Shown here piece after piece: positions 35,182-43,784 of a stretch of 64,000 bases of DNA. The notes below the pieces were generated by a model. It was not told the origin of the DNA and did not search any database. It worked only from the letters and a program-made list of their open reading frames with translations. A program made the position numbers and the translations under genes. Positions within the stretch are counted from its first letter, which is position 1; each line of letters starts with the position of its first letter. Source of the stretch: Marinobacter changyiensis (GTDB taxonomy: Bacteria > Pseudomonadota > Gammaproteobacteria > Pseudomonadales > Oleiphilaceae). The stretch lies in contig NZ_VZZZ01000008.1 in NCBI RefSeq assembly GCF_009193265.1, positions 62,001 through 126,000 on the forward strand, given 5' to 3'.

Positions 35182-35496
35182 ATGAAAAGTGCCGCCGGAT
35201 TGCTTGTTCTGATGTGCCTGGCCGTAGCCCCGGTTACGGCGGAAGAAGCTGAGTTGCCAAGAGAGCCTGTGGTGGTGTCGGATTACCAGTCGGACCCCCT
35301 CGAACCCCAGATTATTATCCGGTCAGGGGAGGACTCGACCATCTACGAATATCGCGTAAATGGTGAACTGGTAGAGATCAAGGTGGTGCCATCGATCGGC
35401 CTGGAATATTACCTGGTGCCCGCTGACGGAGGTGGATGGATTCGGCAGGATGAGCCTCAGATACTGGTGCCCAGCTGGGTCATCTTCCGGTGGTAG
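35182..35496 (+). CDS. DUF2782 exported protein
   Basis: A 104-residue protein with a signal peptide (MKSAAGLLVLMCLAVAP, cleavage likely after VTA) and a DUF2782 body: PQIIIRSGEDSTIYEYRVNGEL, VKVVPSIGLEYYLVP (core shown), and a C-terminal Trp. It is divergent from polA, the usual gammaproteobacterial place for DUF2782. Function is unknown. ATG 35182 gives a standard signal peptide; a TTG 8 codons upstream (35158) is also in frame. Confidence 0.82.
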   Translation: MKSAAGLLVLMCLAVAPVTAEEAELPREPVVVSDYQSDPLEPQIIIRSGEDSTIYEYRVNGELVEIKVVPSIGLEYYLVPADGGGWIRQDEPQILVPSWVIFRW

Positions 35497-35523
35497 TCCG
35501 GGTCTGAGCATCGTTGTGGCGCA

Positions 35524-35558
35524 CTGAAATCATAAAATCGATTATTTCAGATTTTTTT
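35524..35558 (+). terminator. Terminator after the DUF2782 gene
   Basis: CTGAAAT (35524-35530) pairs with ATTTCAG (35544-35550) around a 13-nt loop, followed by a seven-T run (35552-35558). Confidence 0.65.
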
Positions 35559-35696
35559 GCGCTCTAGTATGAACACTCTAATTTTTAACCGTATTCTAGG
35601 CCCTGAAATCAAAGTTCGATGGATATCTCCATCGACCAATTCGCTTGGTGAATCCTTCGTTAATCAAAGTGATCACTGGCAATCAGGAGAACCAAA

Positions 35697-36116
35697 ATGG
35701 GTAAACTCAAGACATATCAGGAACAGATCCAGGAAATCGTCGAGAAAGGTATCAATGCCGCAGAAGAGCAACAAAAAAAGCTCTCTGCCAAGCCTTTCGA
35801 GTACGCCGAGAAGCTGGAATCAGGTGCTCGTGAATACAGTGTCAAATCATTGCGCGAGCGTTACTATGGTTACAGCGAAACGCTTTTCGAGCAACTTCGC
35901 AGTTTGAACCTTCGTCTTGGTGGTTTTGCGGCCGATGTCGTCTCAAAGCTTGAAAAAGAAGCGGTTGAAGGTACCGAGGCGGTATCTGACGCGGTATCCG
36001 ACGCTGCTGATGATGTAACCAGCGTGGCACAGTCAACCAAGCACAAGGTTGATACCAAAAAGCCGACTGCTCGTAAGAGCACGGCTACGAAGACAACGAA
36101 CACTGCTTCTGCCTGA
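35697..36116 (+). CDS. Phasin-like protein
   Basis: A 139-residue amphipathic helical protein. It has the phasin-type core (SAKPFEYAEKLESGAREYSV, LFEQLRSLNLRLGGFAADV) and a Lys/Thr/Ala-rich tail (KKPTARKSTATKTTN). Phasins coat polyhydroxyalkanoate granules, and short PhaF-like tails can bind DNA. The lysine-threonine tail resembles that of PhaF, so a link between granules and the nucleoid is possible but inferred. No PHA synthase is in the window. AGGAG precedes ATG 35697. Confidence 0.75.
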   Translation: MGKLKTYQEQIQEIVEKGINAAEEQQKKLSAKPFEYAEKLESGAREYSVKSLRERYYGYSETLFEQLRSLNLRLGGFAADVVSKLEKEAVEGTEAVSDAVSDAADDVTSVAQSTKHKVDTKKPTARKSTATKTTNTASA

Positions 36117-36138
36117 ACGCAGCATCGTTGAGTCAAGA

Positions 36139-36165
36139 AAGGTCGCCTGATGGCGGCCTTTTTTT
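36139..36165 (+). terminator. Terminator of the phasin gene
   Basis: AAGGTCGCC (36139-36147) pairs with GGCGGCCTT (36152-36160) across TGAT (one G-T pair), followed by TTTTT. Confidence 0.85.
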
Positions 36166-36213
36166 ATCTTTGTCCCGTCCTGAAGCTCTGTACTCGGCGG
36201 GCGTGACGGGGTA

Positions 36214-36873
36214 TCAGCTCTGGGAATTGCTTGCCGGCGGCGGAGGTTCAAGAGAAAGTGTGCGCTCTTTACCGGTGATTTTCTCGAGCCGGCGTATATC
36301 ACCCATAAACTGCTTGCGTACCGTTTCAACGTCGGATTTCTGGATGGCAATCTCTCGCTCGATATCACGCACCTGGCTCTGAAGGCGATCAATCTTGTTC
36401 AGGGTCGCCTCCGGAATGTCGCGGCCGGAGCGCTCCATATCGGCAGCGCGGGATTGTTCTTCGTCGAGTTGGTTCACGATCACAGATATGTTGCCTTGCT
36501 TGAGCTGGCTCAGGCTTTGCATTTCATTCAGCTTGCGGTGCATCGCCCGGACGGCATCATCCGGGTGGCTGTAGCGGCGCAGCAGTTTTGCATCTGCCCG
36601 ACGCTGTTGCTGAGCTTTCTGCTCGCGTTCCTTGCTGGCAGCACGTTCCGCAAGATCTGCTGCAGTCGGGGCGGGGGCAACGGTTTCAACGACCCTGCCC
36701 TGGTCATTGAGGATGTCATAGCCCCGGGTTGAGGCTTCCTGGGGTACGGTGTTGCTTATCACCATCTGGCCGCTTTTATCCACATAGCGATACATGCGAG
36801 CCTGGAGTGACGTACTGGCGAGGAAAAGAGACGCGAAGAGTACGCAGGCGCTGATTTGAGTTGGACGATTCAT
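36214..36873 (-). CDS. DUF4124 exported protein
   Basis: A 219-residue protein with a signal peptide (VLFASLFLASTSLQA) and the DUF4124 core MYRYVDKSGQMVISNTVP at the start of the mature part. The rest is a long, charged coiled coil (residues about 80-200) ending in a proline-rich tail. DUF4124 proteins are common in gammaproteobacterial envelopes; function is unknown. It points towards the phasin gene and stands alone. Confidence 0.82.
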   Translation of the reverse strand: MNRPTQISACVLFASLFLASTSLQARMYRYVDKSGQMVISNTVPQEASTRGYDILNDQGRVVETVAPAPTAADLAERAASKEREQKAQQQRRADAKLLRRYSHPDDAVRAMHRKLNEMQSLSQLKQGNISVIVNQLDEEQSRAADMERSGRDIPEATLNKIDRLQSQVRDIEREIAIQKSDVETVRKQFMGDIRRLEKITGKERTLSLEPPPPASNSQS

Positions 36874-36979
36874 GATAATGACAGAGAAGCTCCAGCGGTT
36901 TCAGGCGACATTGCTTTCCGAGCATACCAAACCTGCCGCCGGGTACCACGTCATATTGTTACCGGTTTGTGCAGCACCG

Positions 36980-37618
36980 TCAGACGCCGAACGTTTCCCG
37001 ATACCGGGCGACGCTGCGGGCATGCTTGTCAAAACCGGCGTAGCTTTGAAGGTAGTCGAGTACCTGCTCGAGCCGGATGATGCTGATAACCGGAATAGCG
37101 AATTCGGCCTCCACTTCCTGAATGGCCGAGAGCTCGCCGTTTCCACGCTCCTGGCGGTCAAGGGCAACCAGCACCCCGGCGGGCTCTGCGCCGGCGCTTT
37201 TGATCAGATCGATGGATTCGCGGATGGCGGTACCTGCGGTAATGACATCGTCAACAATCAGGACCTTGCCTGCTAATGGGGCGCCTACAATATTGCCGCC
37301 TTCACCGTGAGCTTTCTTCTCTTTGCGGTTGAAGGCGTAAGGCCGGTTATCGCCTTCGGCAGCAAGGGCCATAGCAATGGCGGTGGCCAACGGAATGCCC
37401 TTATAGGCAGGGCCGAAAATAATGTCATAATTCAGGCCGCTGCGTTTCAATGCCGCGGCGTAGGCTTTACTGAGTTGCAGGAGGTCGTCACCGGTATTGA
37501 ACAGCCCCGCGTTAAAAAAGTAGGGGCTGGTGCGGCCGGATTTCAGGGTGAACTCCCCAAAACGGAGTACGTCCCGGGCAATGGCAAATTCTATAAAATC
37601 GTGCTGATAGTCGTGCAT
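36980..37618 (-). CDS. pyrE: Orotate phosphoribosyltransferase
   Basis: A 212-residue enzyme that forms OMP from orotate and PRPP in pyrimidine synthesis. LKSGRTSPYFFNAG, GPAYKGIPLA, YAFNRKEKKAHGEGG and the PRPP motif VLIVDDVITAGTAI are conserved. Length equals E. coli PyrE (213). The ATG at 37618 is the family start; the open frame extends another 100 codons but those residues have no similarity and overlap crc. In Pseudomonas pyrE, crc and rph are also neighbours. Confidence 0.96.
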   Translation of the reverse strand: MHDYQHDFIEFAIARDVLRFGEFTLKSGRTSPYFFNAGLFNTGDDLLQLSKAYAAALKRSGLNYDIIFGPAYKGIPLATAIAMALAAEGDNRPYAFNRKEKKAHGEGGNIVGAPLAGKVLIVDDVITAGTAIRESIDLIKSAGAEPAGVLVALDRQERGNGELSAIQEVEAEFAIPVISIIRLEQVLDYLQSYAGFDKHARSVARYRETFGV

Positions 37619-37699
37619 GGCAAGGCTTCTGGCGGGTATGGTTCTTTTAATAACGTGTAAAACCGGTATCATACACTCAAAGCGAATCAGGGAACATGT

Positions 37700-38506
37700 A
37701 TGCGGGTAGTTTCGATCAGCGTTAATGGTTTGGCCCAGGCCATCGACAAAGGCTTTTTTGACTGGCTGGCCAAGCAGGATGCAGACGTTGTTTGCGTTCA
37801 GGATCACCGCATGCGCGCCCATGAAATAGAAGATCTTGGCCTCATTCCAGACGGTTATGAAGCGTATTTCATTGATGGCGAGCGTAATGAGGACGGCGGC
37901 GTAGGAATTTACACCCGTCATTTCCCCAAGGCCATCATGTATGGGTTTGCCAGCGAACAGGCCGACCGGGAAGGCCGTTTTATTCAGGCTGATTTCGACA
38001 AGGTCAGTGTTGCCTGCGTACTGGCGCCCTCTGCTTTAGGCCGGGAAGATGAATTGCTGGGTGAGGACGACCTCACGGTGCTGGATCACAAGGATGATTT
38101 TATGGAAGCCTTCGGCCTTCATATGCTAAAGACCCTGCGCAAACGCCGCCAATTTATCATCTGCGCGAATCTCCAGACCGCACACCATGTCACCGATGCC
38201 AGTTCCCGCTATCACAAGCTGGACGTTTCGGGGTTTCTGCCCCATGAGCGGGCGTGGCTGGACCGACTGTTTGATGAAATGGGTTGCATTGACGCTTTCC
38301 GCGAGATCAACAAGCAGAGCAACCAGTATACCTGGTGGCCGGAATGGGCCGAGGGCTGGCGCCGCCATGCGGGCATTCGCACGGATTATCAGCTGGTTAC
38401 TCCGGGTATCCGGAAAACGGTTTCAGACGGTTGGATTGACAACAGTACGCGTTTTTCTGACCACGCGCCTGTGATCATGGACTACAACATCGAAATCGGA
38501 TATTGA
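37700..38506 (+). CDS. crc: Catabolite repression control protein Crc (degenerate exonuclease III fold)
   Basis: A 268-residue member of the exonuclease/endonuclease/phosphatase fold. It lies between pyrE and rph, exactly where crc lies in Pseudomonas, and keeps Crc-type residues. The catalytic Glu of exonuclease III is Asp (VQDHR), and the GDxN metal/catalytic motif is replaced by CANLQTAHH, while the last SDHAP is kept. Crc acts with Hfq to repress translation of catabolic mRNAs, not as a nuclease. Context and active-site loss favour Crc; a weak AP endonuclease remains possible. Confidence 0.82.
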   Translation: MRVVSISVNGLAQAIDKGFFDWLAKQDADVVCVQDHRMRAHEIEDLGLIPDGYEAYFIDGERNEDGGVGIYTRHFPKAIMYGFASEQADREGRFIQADFDKVSVACVLAPSALGREDELLGEDDLTVLDHKDDFMEAFGLHMLKTLRKRRQFIICANLQTAHHVTDASSRYHKLDVSGFLPHERAWLDRLFDEMGCIDAFREINKQSNQYTWWPEWAEGWRRHAGIRTDYQLVTPGIRKTVSDGWIDNSTRFSDHAPVIMDYNIEIGY

Positions 38507-38564
38507 CCAAGGCATTCTGTGCCGCCGGGGCACTTAACCTTAACCCCCGGCAGGCGCATTTCTC

Positions 38565-39284
38565 TTACTGATCTGTCAGCGCAGCTCGCTGAATCTCGAA
38601 CAATTGGCTAATGCCGCTTTTGGCCAGCGACAACATGCTGTCCAGTTCGTCCTGAACGAACGGCGCGCCCTCGGCAGTTCCCTGAATTTCGATGAAACCA
38701 CCCTTGTCAGTCATGATCACGTTCATGTCGGTTTCGGCTTCGGAATCTTCCGGGTAATCCAGGTCAACCACCGGCGTTCCCTTGTAGACACCAACGGATA
38801 CCGCGGCGACCATCTGCACCAGCGGGGACTGACCGAGGCGCCCGCTTTCAACCAGCGTATTCAGTGCGTCGACCAGTGCAACGCAGCCGCCGGTTATGGC
38901 AGCGGTGCGAGTGCCACCATCCGCCTGTATGACATCGCAATCGATGGTAATGGAGTGTTCGCCCAGTTTGGACAGGTCAACCGCTGCTCGCAGGGAGCGA
39001 CCGATCAGTCGCTGGATTTCAACCGTACGGCCACCCTGTTTGCCACGAGCAGCTTCCCGGCCCATTCGGCTGCCGGTGGAGCGCGGCAGCATGCCATACT
39101 CGGCGGTGATCCAGCCTTTGCCTTCGCCGCGAAGAAACGGCGGTACCTTGTTTTCTACCGAGGCAGTACAGATGACACGGGTGTCGCCGAACTCAACCAG
39201 TACAGACCCTTCGGCATGCCGGGTAAAGTGTCGGGTGATCCTGATGTCTCTTGGTTGTTCCGGGGCTCTTCCGCTAGGACGCAT
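38565..39284 (-). CDS. rph: Ribonuclease PH
   Basis: A 239-residue phosphorolytic 3'-5' exonuclease that trims tRNA precursors. MRPSGRAPEQPRDIRI, GWITAEYGMLPRST, TIDCDVIQADGGTRTAAITG and the acidic EDSEAETDMNVIM active-site region are conserved. Full length, with no frameshift of the sort found in E. coli K-12 rph. It is divergent from yicC across a 177-bp gap. Confidence 0.96.
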   Translation of the reverse strand: MRPSGRAPEQPRDIRITRHFTRHAEGSVLVEFGDTRVICTASVENKVPPFLRGEGKGWITAEYGMLPRSTGSRMGREAARGKQGGRTVEIQRLIGRSLRAAVDLSKLGEHSITIDCDVIQADGGTRTAAITGGCVALVDALNTLVESGRLGQSPLVQMVAAVSVGVYKGTPVVDLDYPEDSEAETDMNVIMTDKGGFIEIQGTAEGAPFVQDELDSMLSLAKSGISQLFEIQRAALTDQ

Positions 39285-39461
39285 ATTTTTTCCTGAAGTT
39301 GATCATGAATGGTCAGGCCACCTCGCGGTAGCAAGGTAAAAGGGTGTCCCTGAGTGGCGCGAAGTATACCACGGCTGGCCCGGGCTTGTGGTCGAGGTCG
39401 CCTGGGAGCCCATCCGCCTGCTAAACTGACCCGCTCAACGCCAAACGATGATGGAGTCGTT

Positions 39462-40328
39462 ATGATCAGAAGCATGACCGCCTTTGCACGCCAGGACACT
39501 CAAGGCGACTGGGGTACGCTGACTTGCGAGATCCGGACCGTCAATCATCGCTACCTCGAACCCTCGTTCCGGTTACCGGAGGTGCTTCGGGAACTCGAAA
39601 ACAGCTTCCGTGAACAGCTTCGGGGTCAGCTCAAGCGGGGCAAGGTTGATGTGGGCATGCGCTTGCAGCTGGCAGAGTCTTCTGGTCAGGGACTTCAGAT
39701 CAACGACAAGCTGGCAGAAGCGCTTAACAGCGCAGCCAATCACGTCAACCGGATTCTCGATAACCCGGCCCATATCAATGCAATCGACATCCTGCGGTGG
39801 CCGGGCGTACTGGAAACGACTGAGCGCGACCTTGAGCCGGTCAAGGCTGTTGCTGCGGAATTGTTCGAGCGTACTGTGAATGAACTGGTGATCGTGCGGG
39901 AGCGCGAAGGTGATCGTTTGAGACCCTTATTCGATGACCGCCTCGCGACCATGGCAGAGCAGCTAGCAACGGTCCGTAAGCTGATGCCGGAACTGTTGGC
40001 GGCGCAAGAGCGCAACCTTCGGGAGCGGTTCACGCTGGCTAAAGTGGAACTGGACGCCGACCGGGTTGCTCAGGAAATGGTCATGGTGGCCCAGAAATCG
40101 GATGTTGCAGAAGAGCTGGACAGGCTCGATGCCCATATCAGCGAAGTAACCGGCACCCTCGATAGTGGCGATGCCATCGGTCGCCGGCTTGATTTCCTGA
40201 TGCAGGAACTGAACCGGGAGGCCAATACCCTCAGCAGTAAGTCCATTGATGCCCGCGTCACCCGCATTGCAGTCGATCTCAAGGTGTTGATCGAGCAGAT
40301 GCGTGAGCAGGTGCAGAACCTCGAATAA
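39462..40328 (+). CDS. yicC: YicC family endoribonuclease
   Basis: A 288-residue protein with the YicC N-terminal (IRSMTAFARQDT) and C-terminal DUF1732 (GDAIGRRLDFLMQELNREAN, TLSSKS) domains. E. coli YicC is an endoribonuclease acting on sRNAs. A GGAG 6 bp before ATG 39462 decides the start. It is followed 38 bp later by gmk, the same order as in many gammaproteobacteria. Confidence 0.92.
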   Translation: MIRSMTAFARQDTQGDWGTLTCEIRTVNHRYLEPSFRLPEVLRELENSFREQLRGQLKRGKVDVGMRLQLAESSGQGLQINDKLAEALNSAANHVNRILDNPAHINAIDILRWPGVLETTERDLEPVKAVAAELFERTVNELVIVREREGDRLRPLFDDRLATMAEQLATVRKLMPELLAAQERNLRERFTLAKVELDADRVAQEMVMVAQKSDVAEELDRLDAHISEVTGTLDSGDAIGRRLDFLMQELNREANTLSSKSIDARVTRIAVDLKVLIEQMREQVQNLE

Positions 40329-40366
40329 TCAATCCGAACCTATCAAGCCCCGGAGTAGTGCGAGCC

Positions 40367-41005
40367 ATGAGCCAGGCTGTGGAAAAAGGCACGTTGTACG
40401 TCATTTCAGCCCCTTCGGGGGCAGGCAAAACCAGTCTGGTAACTGCCATGCTGCAACAGGATCCCATGCTGGGTGTATCGATATCCCACACCACCCGGGG
40501 TATGCGCCCGGGCGAGGAGGATGGCGAGAATTATCACTTTATTGACCGCCCGACTTTCGAGGCGATGATCGGACGTGGAGAATTCCTTGAGCACGCGGAT
40601 GTGTTCGGTAATTACTATGGCACTTCTCAGCCCTGGGTAGATCAGACTTTGGCCGAGGGCCGGGACGTCATTCTCGAAATCGACTGGCAGGGTGCGGTGC
40701 AGGTGCGGCGGTTGATGCCTGAGTGCGTCAGCATCTTCATCGTGCCGCCGTCTGCAGCTACTTTGCGGTCGCGTCTTACCGGTCGGGGGACCGATGCGCC
40801 GGAAGTCGTTGAGCGTCGGCTGAACGAGGCGCGGGAAGAATGCAGCCACGCGCTGGAGTTTGATTACCTGGTGGTGAACGATGACTTCGGAGTCGCGCTT
40901 GCGGACCTGATGGCAATCGTGACAGCCCAGCGGCTTCGGGTCTCAGCCCAGGAGGCACGTCATGCCGAGTTGCTGGCCGAACTGGTGGCGGGTAACGGGC
41001 TGTAG
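40367..41005 (+). CDS. gmk: Guanylate kinase
   Basis: A 212-residue kinase converting GMP to GDP. The P-loop SAPSGAGKTSLV is near the N-terminus, and SISHTTRGMRPGEEDGENYHF and ILEIDWQGAVQVR are conserved GMP-binding segments. The ATG at 40367 is preferred; an in-frame GTG at 40358 is too close to the GGAG at 40352. It leads into rpoZ and spoT and so links nucleotide supply with ppGpp metabolism. Confidence 0.95.
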   Translation: MSQAVEKGTLYVISAPSGAGKTSLVTAMLQQDPMLGVSISHTTRGMRPGEEDGENYHFIDRPTFEAMIGRGEFLEHADVFGNYYGTSQPWVDQTLAEGRDVILEIDWQGAVQVRRLMPECVSIFIVPPSAATLRSRLTGRGTDAPEVVERRLNEAREECSHALEFDYLVVNDDFGVALADLMAIVTAQRLRVSAQEARHAELLAELVAGNGL

Positions 41006-41160
41006 TTATGGCGTCGGGTACGGCCCCGGAGGATGGAATGAATGTATACAAATTGATCGCCGGCGATTACACTACGCGGTCTACTTAAAGCTGCATCCAG
41101 AAACGCATCTGAAAGATTCAATACGCAAGTATTCTCAAGAAATCACTGTCGGGGAAAAGT

Positions 41161-41373
41161 ATGGCACGAGTAACCGTTGAAGATTGTCTGGAACACGTTG
41201 ATAACCGTTTTCAGTTGGTGATGTTGGCAACCAAACGTGCCCGCCAGATAGCAACCAAAGGTTTTGAGCCGATGGTCCCTGAAGAAAATGATAAGCCGAC
41301 TGTTATTGCCCTGCGTGAAATTGCAGCGGGTCTGGTCAGTCGCGATTTGTTGAAGATTGAAGACGACGAATAA
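41161..41373 (+). CDS. rpoZ: RNA polymerase omega subunit
   Basis: A 70-residue subunit that helps assemble RNA polymerase and forms part of a ppGpp site. MARVTVEDCLEHVDNRFQLV and RARQIATKG with KPTVIALREIAAG are the omega motifs. It sits between gmk and spoT, the classic arrangement. GGGGAAAAGT precedes ATG 41161. Confidence 0.95.
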   Translation: MARVTVEDCLEHVDNRFQLVMLATKRARQIATKGFEPMVPEENDKPTVIALREIAAGLVSRDLLKIEDDE

Positions 41374-41402
41374 ATAAACATTGCGAATGCCGCTTTGCGG
41401 CA

Positions 41403-41431
41403 TTGGTATTCTGCCCTGACGGTTTTATAGT
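41403..41431 (+). promoter_or_regulatory. Candidate promoter in the rpoZ-spoT gap
   Basis: TTGGTA (41403-41408), a 17-bp spacer and TATAGT (41426-41431). It would start transcription near 41438, about 100 bp before spoT. Confidence 0.45.
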
Positions 41432-41437
41432 AGTTGG

Positions 41438-41506
41438 CAAGACAGGCAGTTACTTCTGTCTGTCAGGGCATCGGAAGGACCCGAATGTACGCATTCGGGT
41501 TTTTTT
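41438..41506 (+). ncRNA. Possible small RNA or terminated leader ahead of spoT
   Basis: About 69 nt bounded by a possible promoter and a strong terminator. A first stem GACAGGCAG pairs with CTGTCTGTC (one G-T) around TTACTT. A purine-rich linker with two GGA triplets follows. Then the terminator stem ACCCGAATG (41479-41487), loop TACG, CATTCGGGT (41492-41500), ends in a T-run. It could be an independent RNA or an attenuator controlling spoT. Confidence 0.45.
41479..41506 (+). terminator. Strong terminator with TACG loop between rpoZ and spoT
   Basis: A 9-bp perfect stem capped by TACG and followed by six to seven T residues, 35 bp before the spoT GTG. It should stop most transcription coming from rpoZ unless antiterminated. 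An earlier stem at 41386-41404 (AATGCCGC/GCGGCATT) lacks a T-run. Confidence 0.85.
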
Positions 41507-41540
41507 GTCGGATTTATTTCTATCGGTCGGTGGGGGCTAG

Positions 41541-43691
41541 GTGTCAGCAGAGGCTACGGTGGAAGGGCTGGCTAGCCAGCTGAGTCAATATCTGGACGTC
41601 GAGCGCATCAATCAGGTGCGTAGGGCCTATTATTACGCTGAACAAGCCCACGAGGGGCAGAAACGCCGCAGTGGCGAAGCCTATGTTACCCACCCGCTAG
41701 CCGTCGCCCATATACTTGCCGACCTTCGGCTCGACCATCAGAGCCTGATGGCCGCCATGCTCCATGATGTCATCGAAGACACCGGTATACCCAAGGATGC
41801 CCTGTCAGAGCAATTTGGTGAGCCGGTGGCCGAGTTGGTGGACGGGGTCAGCAAGCTGACCCAGATTGAGTTCCGGACCCGTGCCGAAGCGCAGGCCGAA
41901 AATTTCCAGAAGATGACCCTGGCGATGGCCCGGGATATCCGGGTAATCCTGGTCAAGCTTGCAGACCGTCTGCACAACATGCGTACTCTGGGTCCGCTGC
42001 CTTATGAAAAACGCCAGCGTATTGCCAATGAAACCCTCGATATCTATGCGCCCATCGCCAATCGACTGGGTATGCACAGTGTTTGCACTGAGCTCGAAGA
42101 CCTTGGTTTCGCCGCGCTTTATCCGATGCGCTCCCGTTACATATCCAAGGCCGTCAGCAAGCTCCGTGGCAGCCACCACGAGATTATCGAAGAGATTCGC
42201 GGCCGGTTGGAAGAGAAGCTGACTGAACGCGGTCTGCCTGGCCGGATTCTGGGGCGTGAAAAGCACCTGAACAGCATCTATAACAAGATGAAGTTCAAAC
42301 ACAAATCGTTCCATGAAATTATGGATGTTTATGCCTTTCGCATCGTCACCGACACTGAAGACGACTGCTATCGCATACTGGGCGCCGTCCACAGCCTCTA
42401 CAAGCCTTTGCCGGGGCGCTTCAAAGACTACATCGCAATGCCCAAAGCCAACGGCTACCAGTCGATCCATACCACCTTGTTCGGTATGCATGTCAACATC
42501 GAAATCCAGATCCGCACCGAAGAAATGGAGCAGATCGCCAATAACGGTATTGCTGCCCACTGGATGTACAAGAACGATCAGTCCGAGGTGTCCGTTGTTA
42601 ATCAGAAGCGCGTTGACCATTGGGTGAAAGGCCTGATGGAAATGCGTGAACGGGCTGACGACTCGCTGGAGTTTATTGAACACGTCAAAGTCGATCTGTT
42701 CCCGGATGAAATTTACGTATTCACTCCCAAGGGCAAGATCCTGGAGCTTCCCGGTGGCGCGACCCCGGTGGATTTTGCGTATGCCATTCACACGGATATC
42801 GGCAACGCCTGTGTGGCCTGTCGGGTAAACCGGAACCTGTCGTCCCTCAGTCAGCCGCTACAGAGCGGGCAAACCGTTGAAATTATCACTGCCCCCGGAG
42901 CTCGTCCCAATCCAGCCTGGCTCAGTTTCGTGGTCACCGGCAAAGCCCGCAGCAGTATTCGCCATGTCCTGAAGTTCCAGAAGAAAGCCGAGTCTCTGGA
43001 GCTTGGTAAGACCCTGCTGAAAAAGTCTCTCAATGGGTTCGATCAGAAACTGTCGGGAATCAGTGAAGGTCAGATCAATGCAGTGGTCTCACACAACCAG
43101 GTCAGCAGTTTTGACGACCTGCTGTGCGAGATCGGATTGGGAAATCGAATGGCTTATCTGGTGGCGCGCCAATTGTTGAGCGGCGCTGTCAACGATGACA
43201 AAAACTCGTTACCCGACCTCAGCCAGCCCGGCGGAAAACATGCGGGTAGCCCGGTGACCATCCGGGGTACCGAAGGGTTACTGGTTCGTTTTGCCAACTG
43301 TTGTAAGCCGATTCCCGGTGATCCGGTGCTGGGTGTAATGGACTCCGGAAAAGGCCTGGTAATTCATAGTGATACCTGCCCGAGGCTTCCGGATGGTAGC
43401 GAAGCCAGAGAGCGTCTTACGCACCTCAAATGGGCCAAGGACATTACCGACGAGTTTTCAGTGGAGCTCAGGGTTGAGCTGGAGCGTCAGCGCGGCGTAA
43501 TTGCTGAGGTAGCGAATGCGGTTGCCGTTGCCGACGGTAACATAGAGCGCATCAACGTCGAGGAGCAGAACGCGCGCCTGGGTATTGTCAGCCTGGTGGT
43601 CCATGTAAACGGTCGTCGCCATCTTGCGCGGGTGATGCGGCGAGTACGAAATGTCAAAGCCGTGACCCACATCAGCCGGGTTCGTCACTAG
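41541..43691 (+). CDS. spoT: Bifunctional (p)ppGpp synthetase/hydrolase SpoT
   Basis: A 716-residue RelA/SpoT protein. The HD hydrolase domain is intact (HPLAVAHILADL, MAAMLHDVIEDTG). The synthetase domain contains GREKHLNSIYNKM and RFKDYIAMPKANGYQSIHTT; the RxKD form marks SpoT/Rel rather than RelA (ExDD). TGS (IYVFTPKGKILELP), zinc-finger/helical and ACT domains follow. The start is GTG 41541 after GGGGGCTAG. It makes and degrades the alarmone in response to starvation. A terminator 35 bp upstream implies that it has its own promoter or is controlled by attenuation. Confidence 0.96.
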   Translation: MSAEATVEGLASQLSQYLDVERINQVRRAYYYAEQAHEGQKRRSGEAYVTHPLAVAHILADLRLDHQSLMAAMLHDVIEDTGIPKDALSEQFGEPVAELVDGVSKLTQIEFRTRAEAQAENFQKMTLAMARDIRVILVKLADRLHNMRTLGPLPYEKRQRIANETLDIYAPIANRLGMHSVCTELEDLGFAALYPMRSRYISKAVSKLRGSHHEIIEEIRGRLEEKLTERGLPGRILGREKHLNSIYNKMKFKHKSFHEIMDVYAFRIVTDTEDDCYRILGAVHSLYKPLPGRFKDYIAMPKANGYQSIHTTLFGMHVNIEIQIRTEEMEQIANNGIAAHWMYKNDQSEVSVVNQKRVDHWVKGLMEMRERADDSLEFIEHVKVDLFPDEIYVFTPKGKILELPGGATPVDFAYAIHTDIGNACVACRVNRNLSSLSQPLQSGQTVEIITAPGARPNPAWLSFVVTGKARSSIRHVLKFQKKAESLELGKTLLKKSLNGFDQKLSGISEGQINAVVSHNQVSSFDDLLCEIGLGNRMAYLVARQLLSGAVNDDKNSLPDLSQPGGKHAGSPVTIRGTEGLLVRFANCCKPIPGDPVLGVMDSGKGLVIHSDTCPRLPDGSEARERLTHLKWAKDITDEFSVELRVELERQRGVIAEVANAVAVADGNIERINVEEQNARLGIVSLVVHVNGRRHLARVMRRVRNVKAVTHISRVRH

Positions 43692-43784
43692 TGCCCCGCC
43701 GGATGAAGGTTGACAGTACTGCCGGGCAGGGGACAGGATTACGGTTTCCCGTTTCTAAAACGTCAAGATAAGGATTCTGACATC

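Noticed and set aside
41386..41404. AATGCCGC/GCGGCATT stem after rpoZ as a terminator
   Set aside because: No T-run follows; the strong terminator is the TACG-loop stem at 41479.
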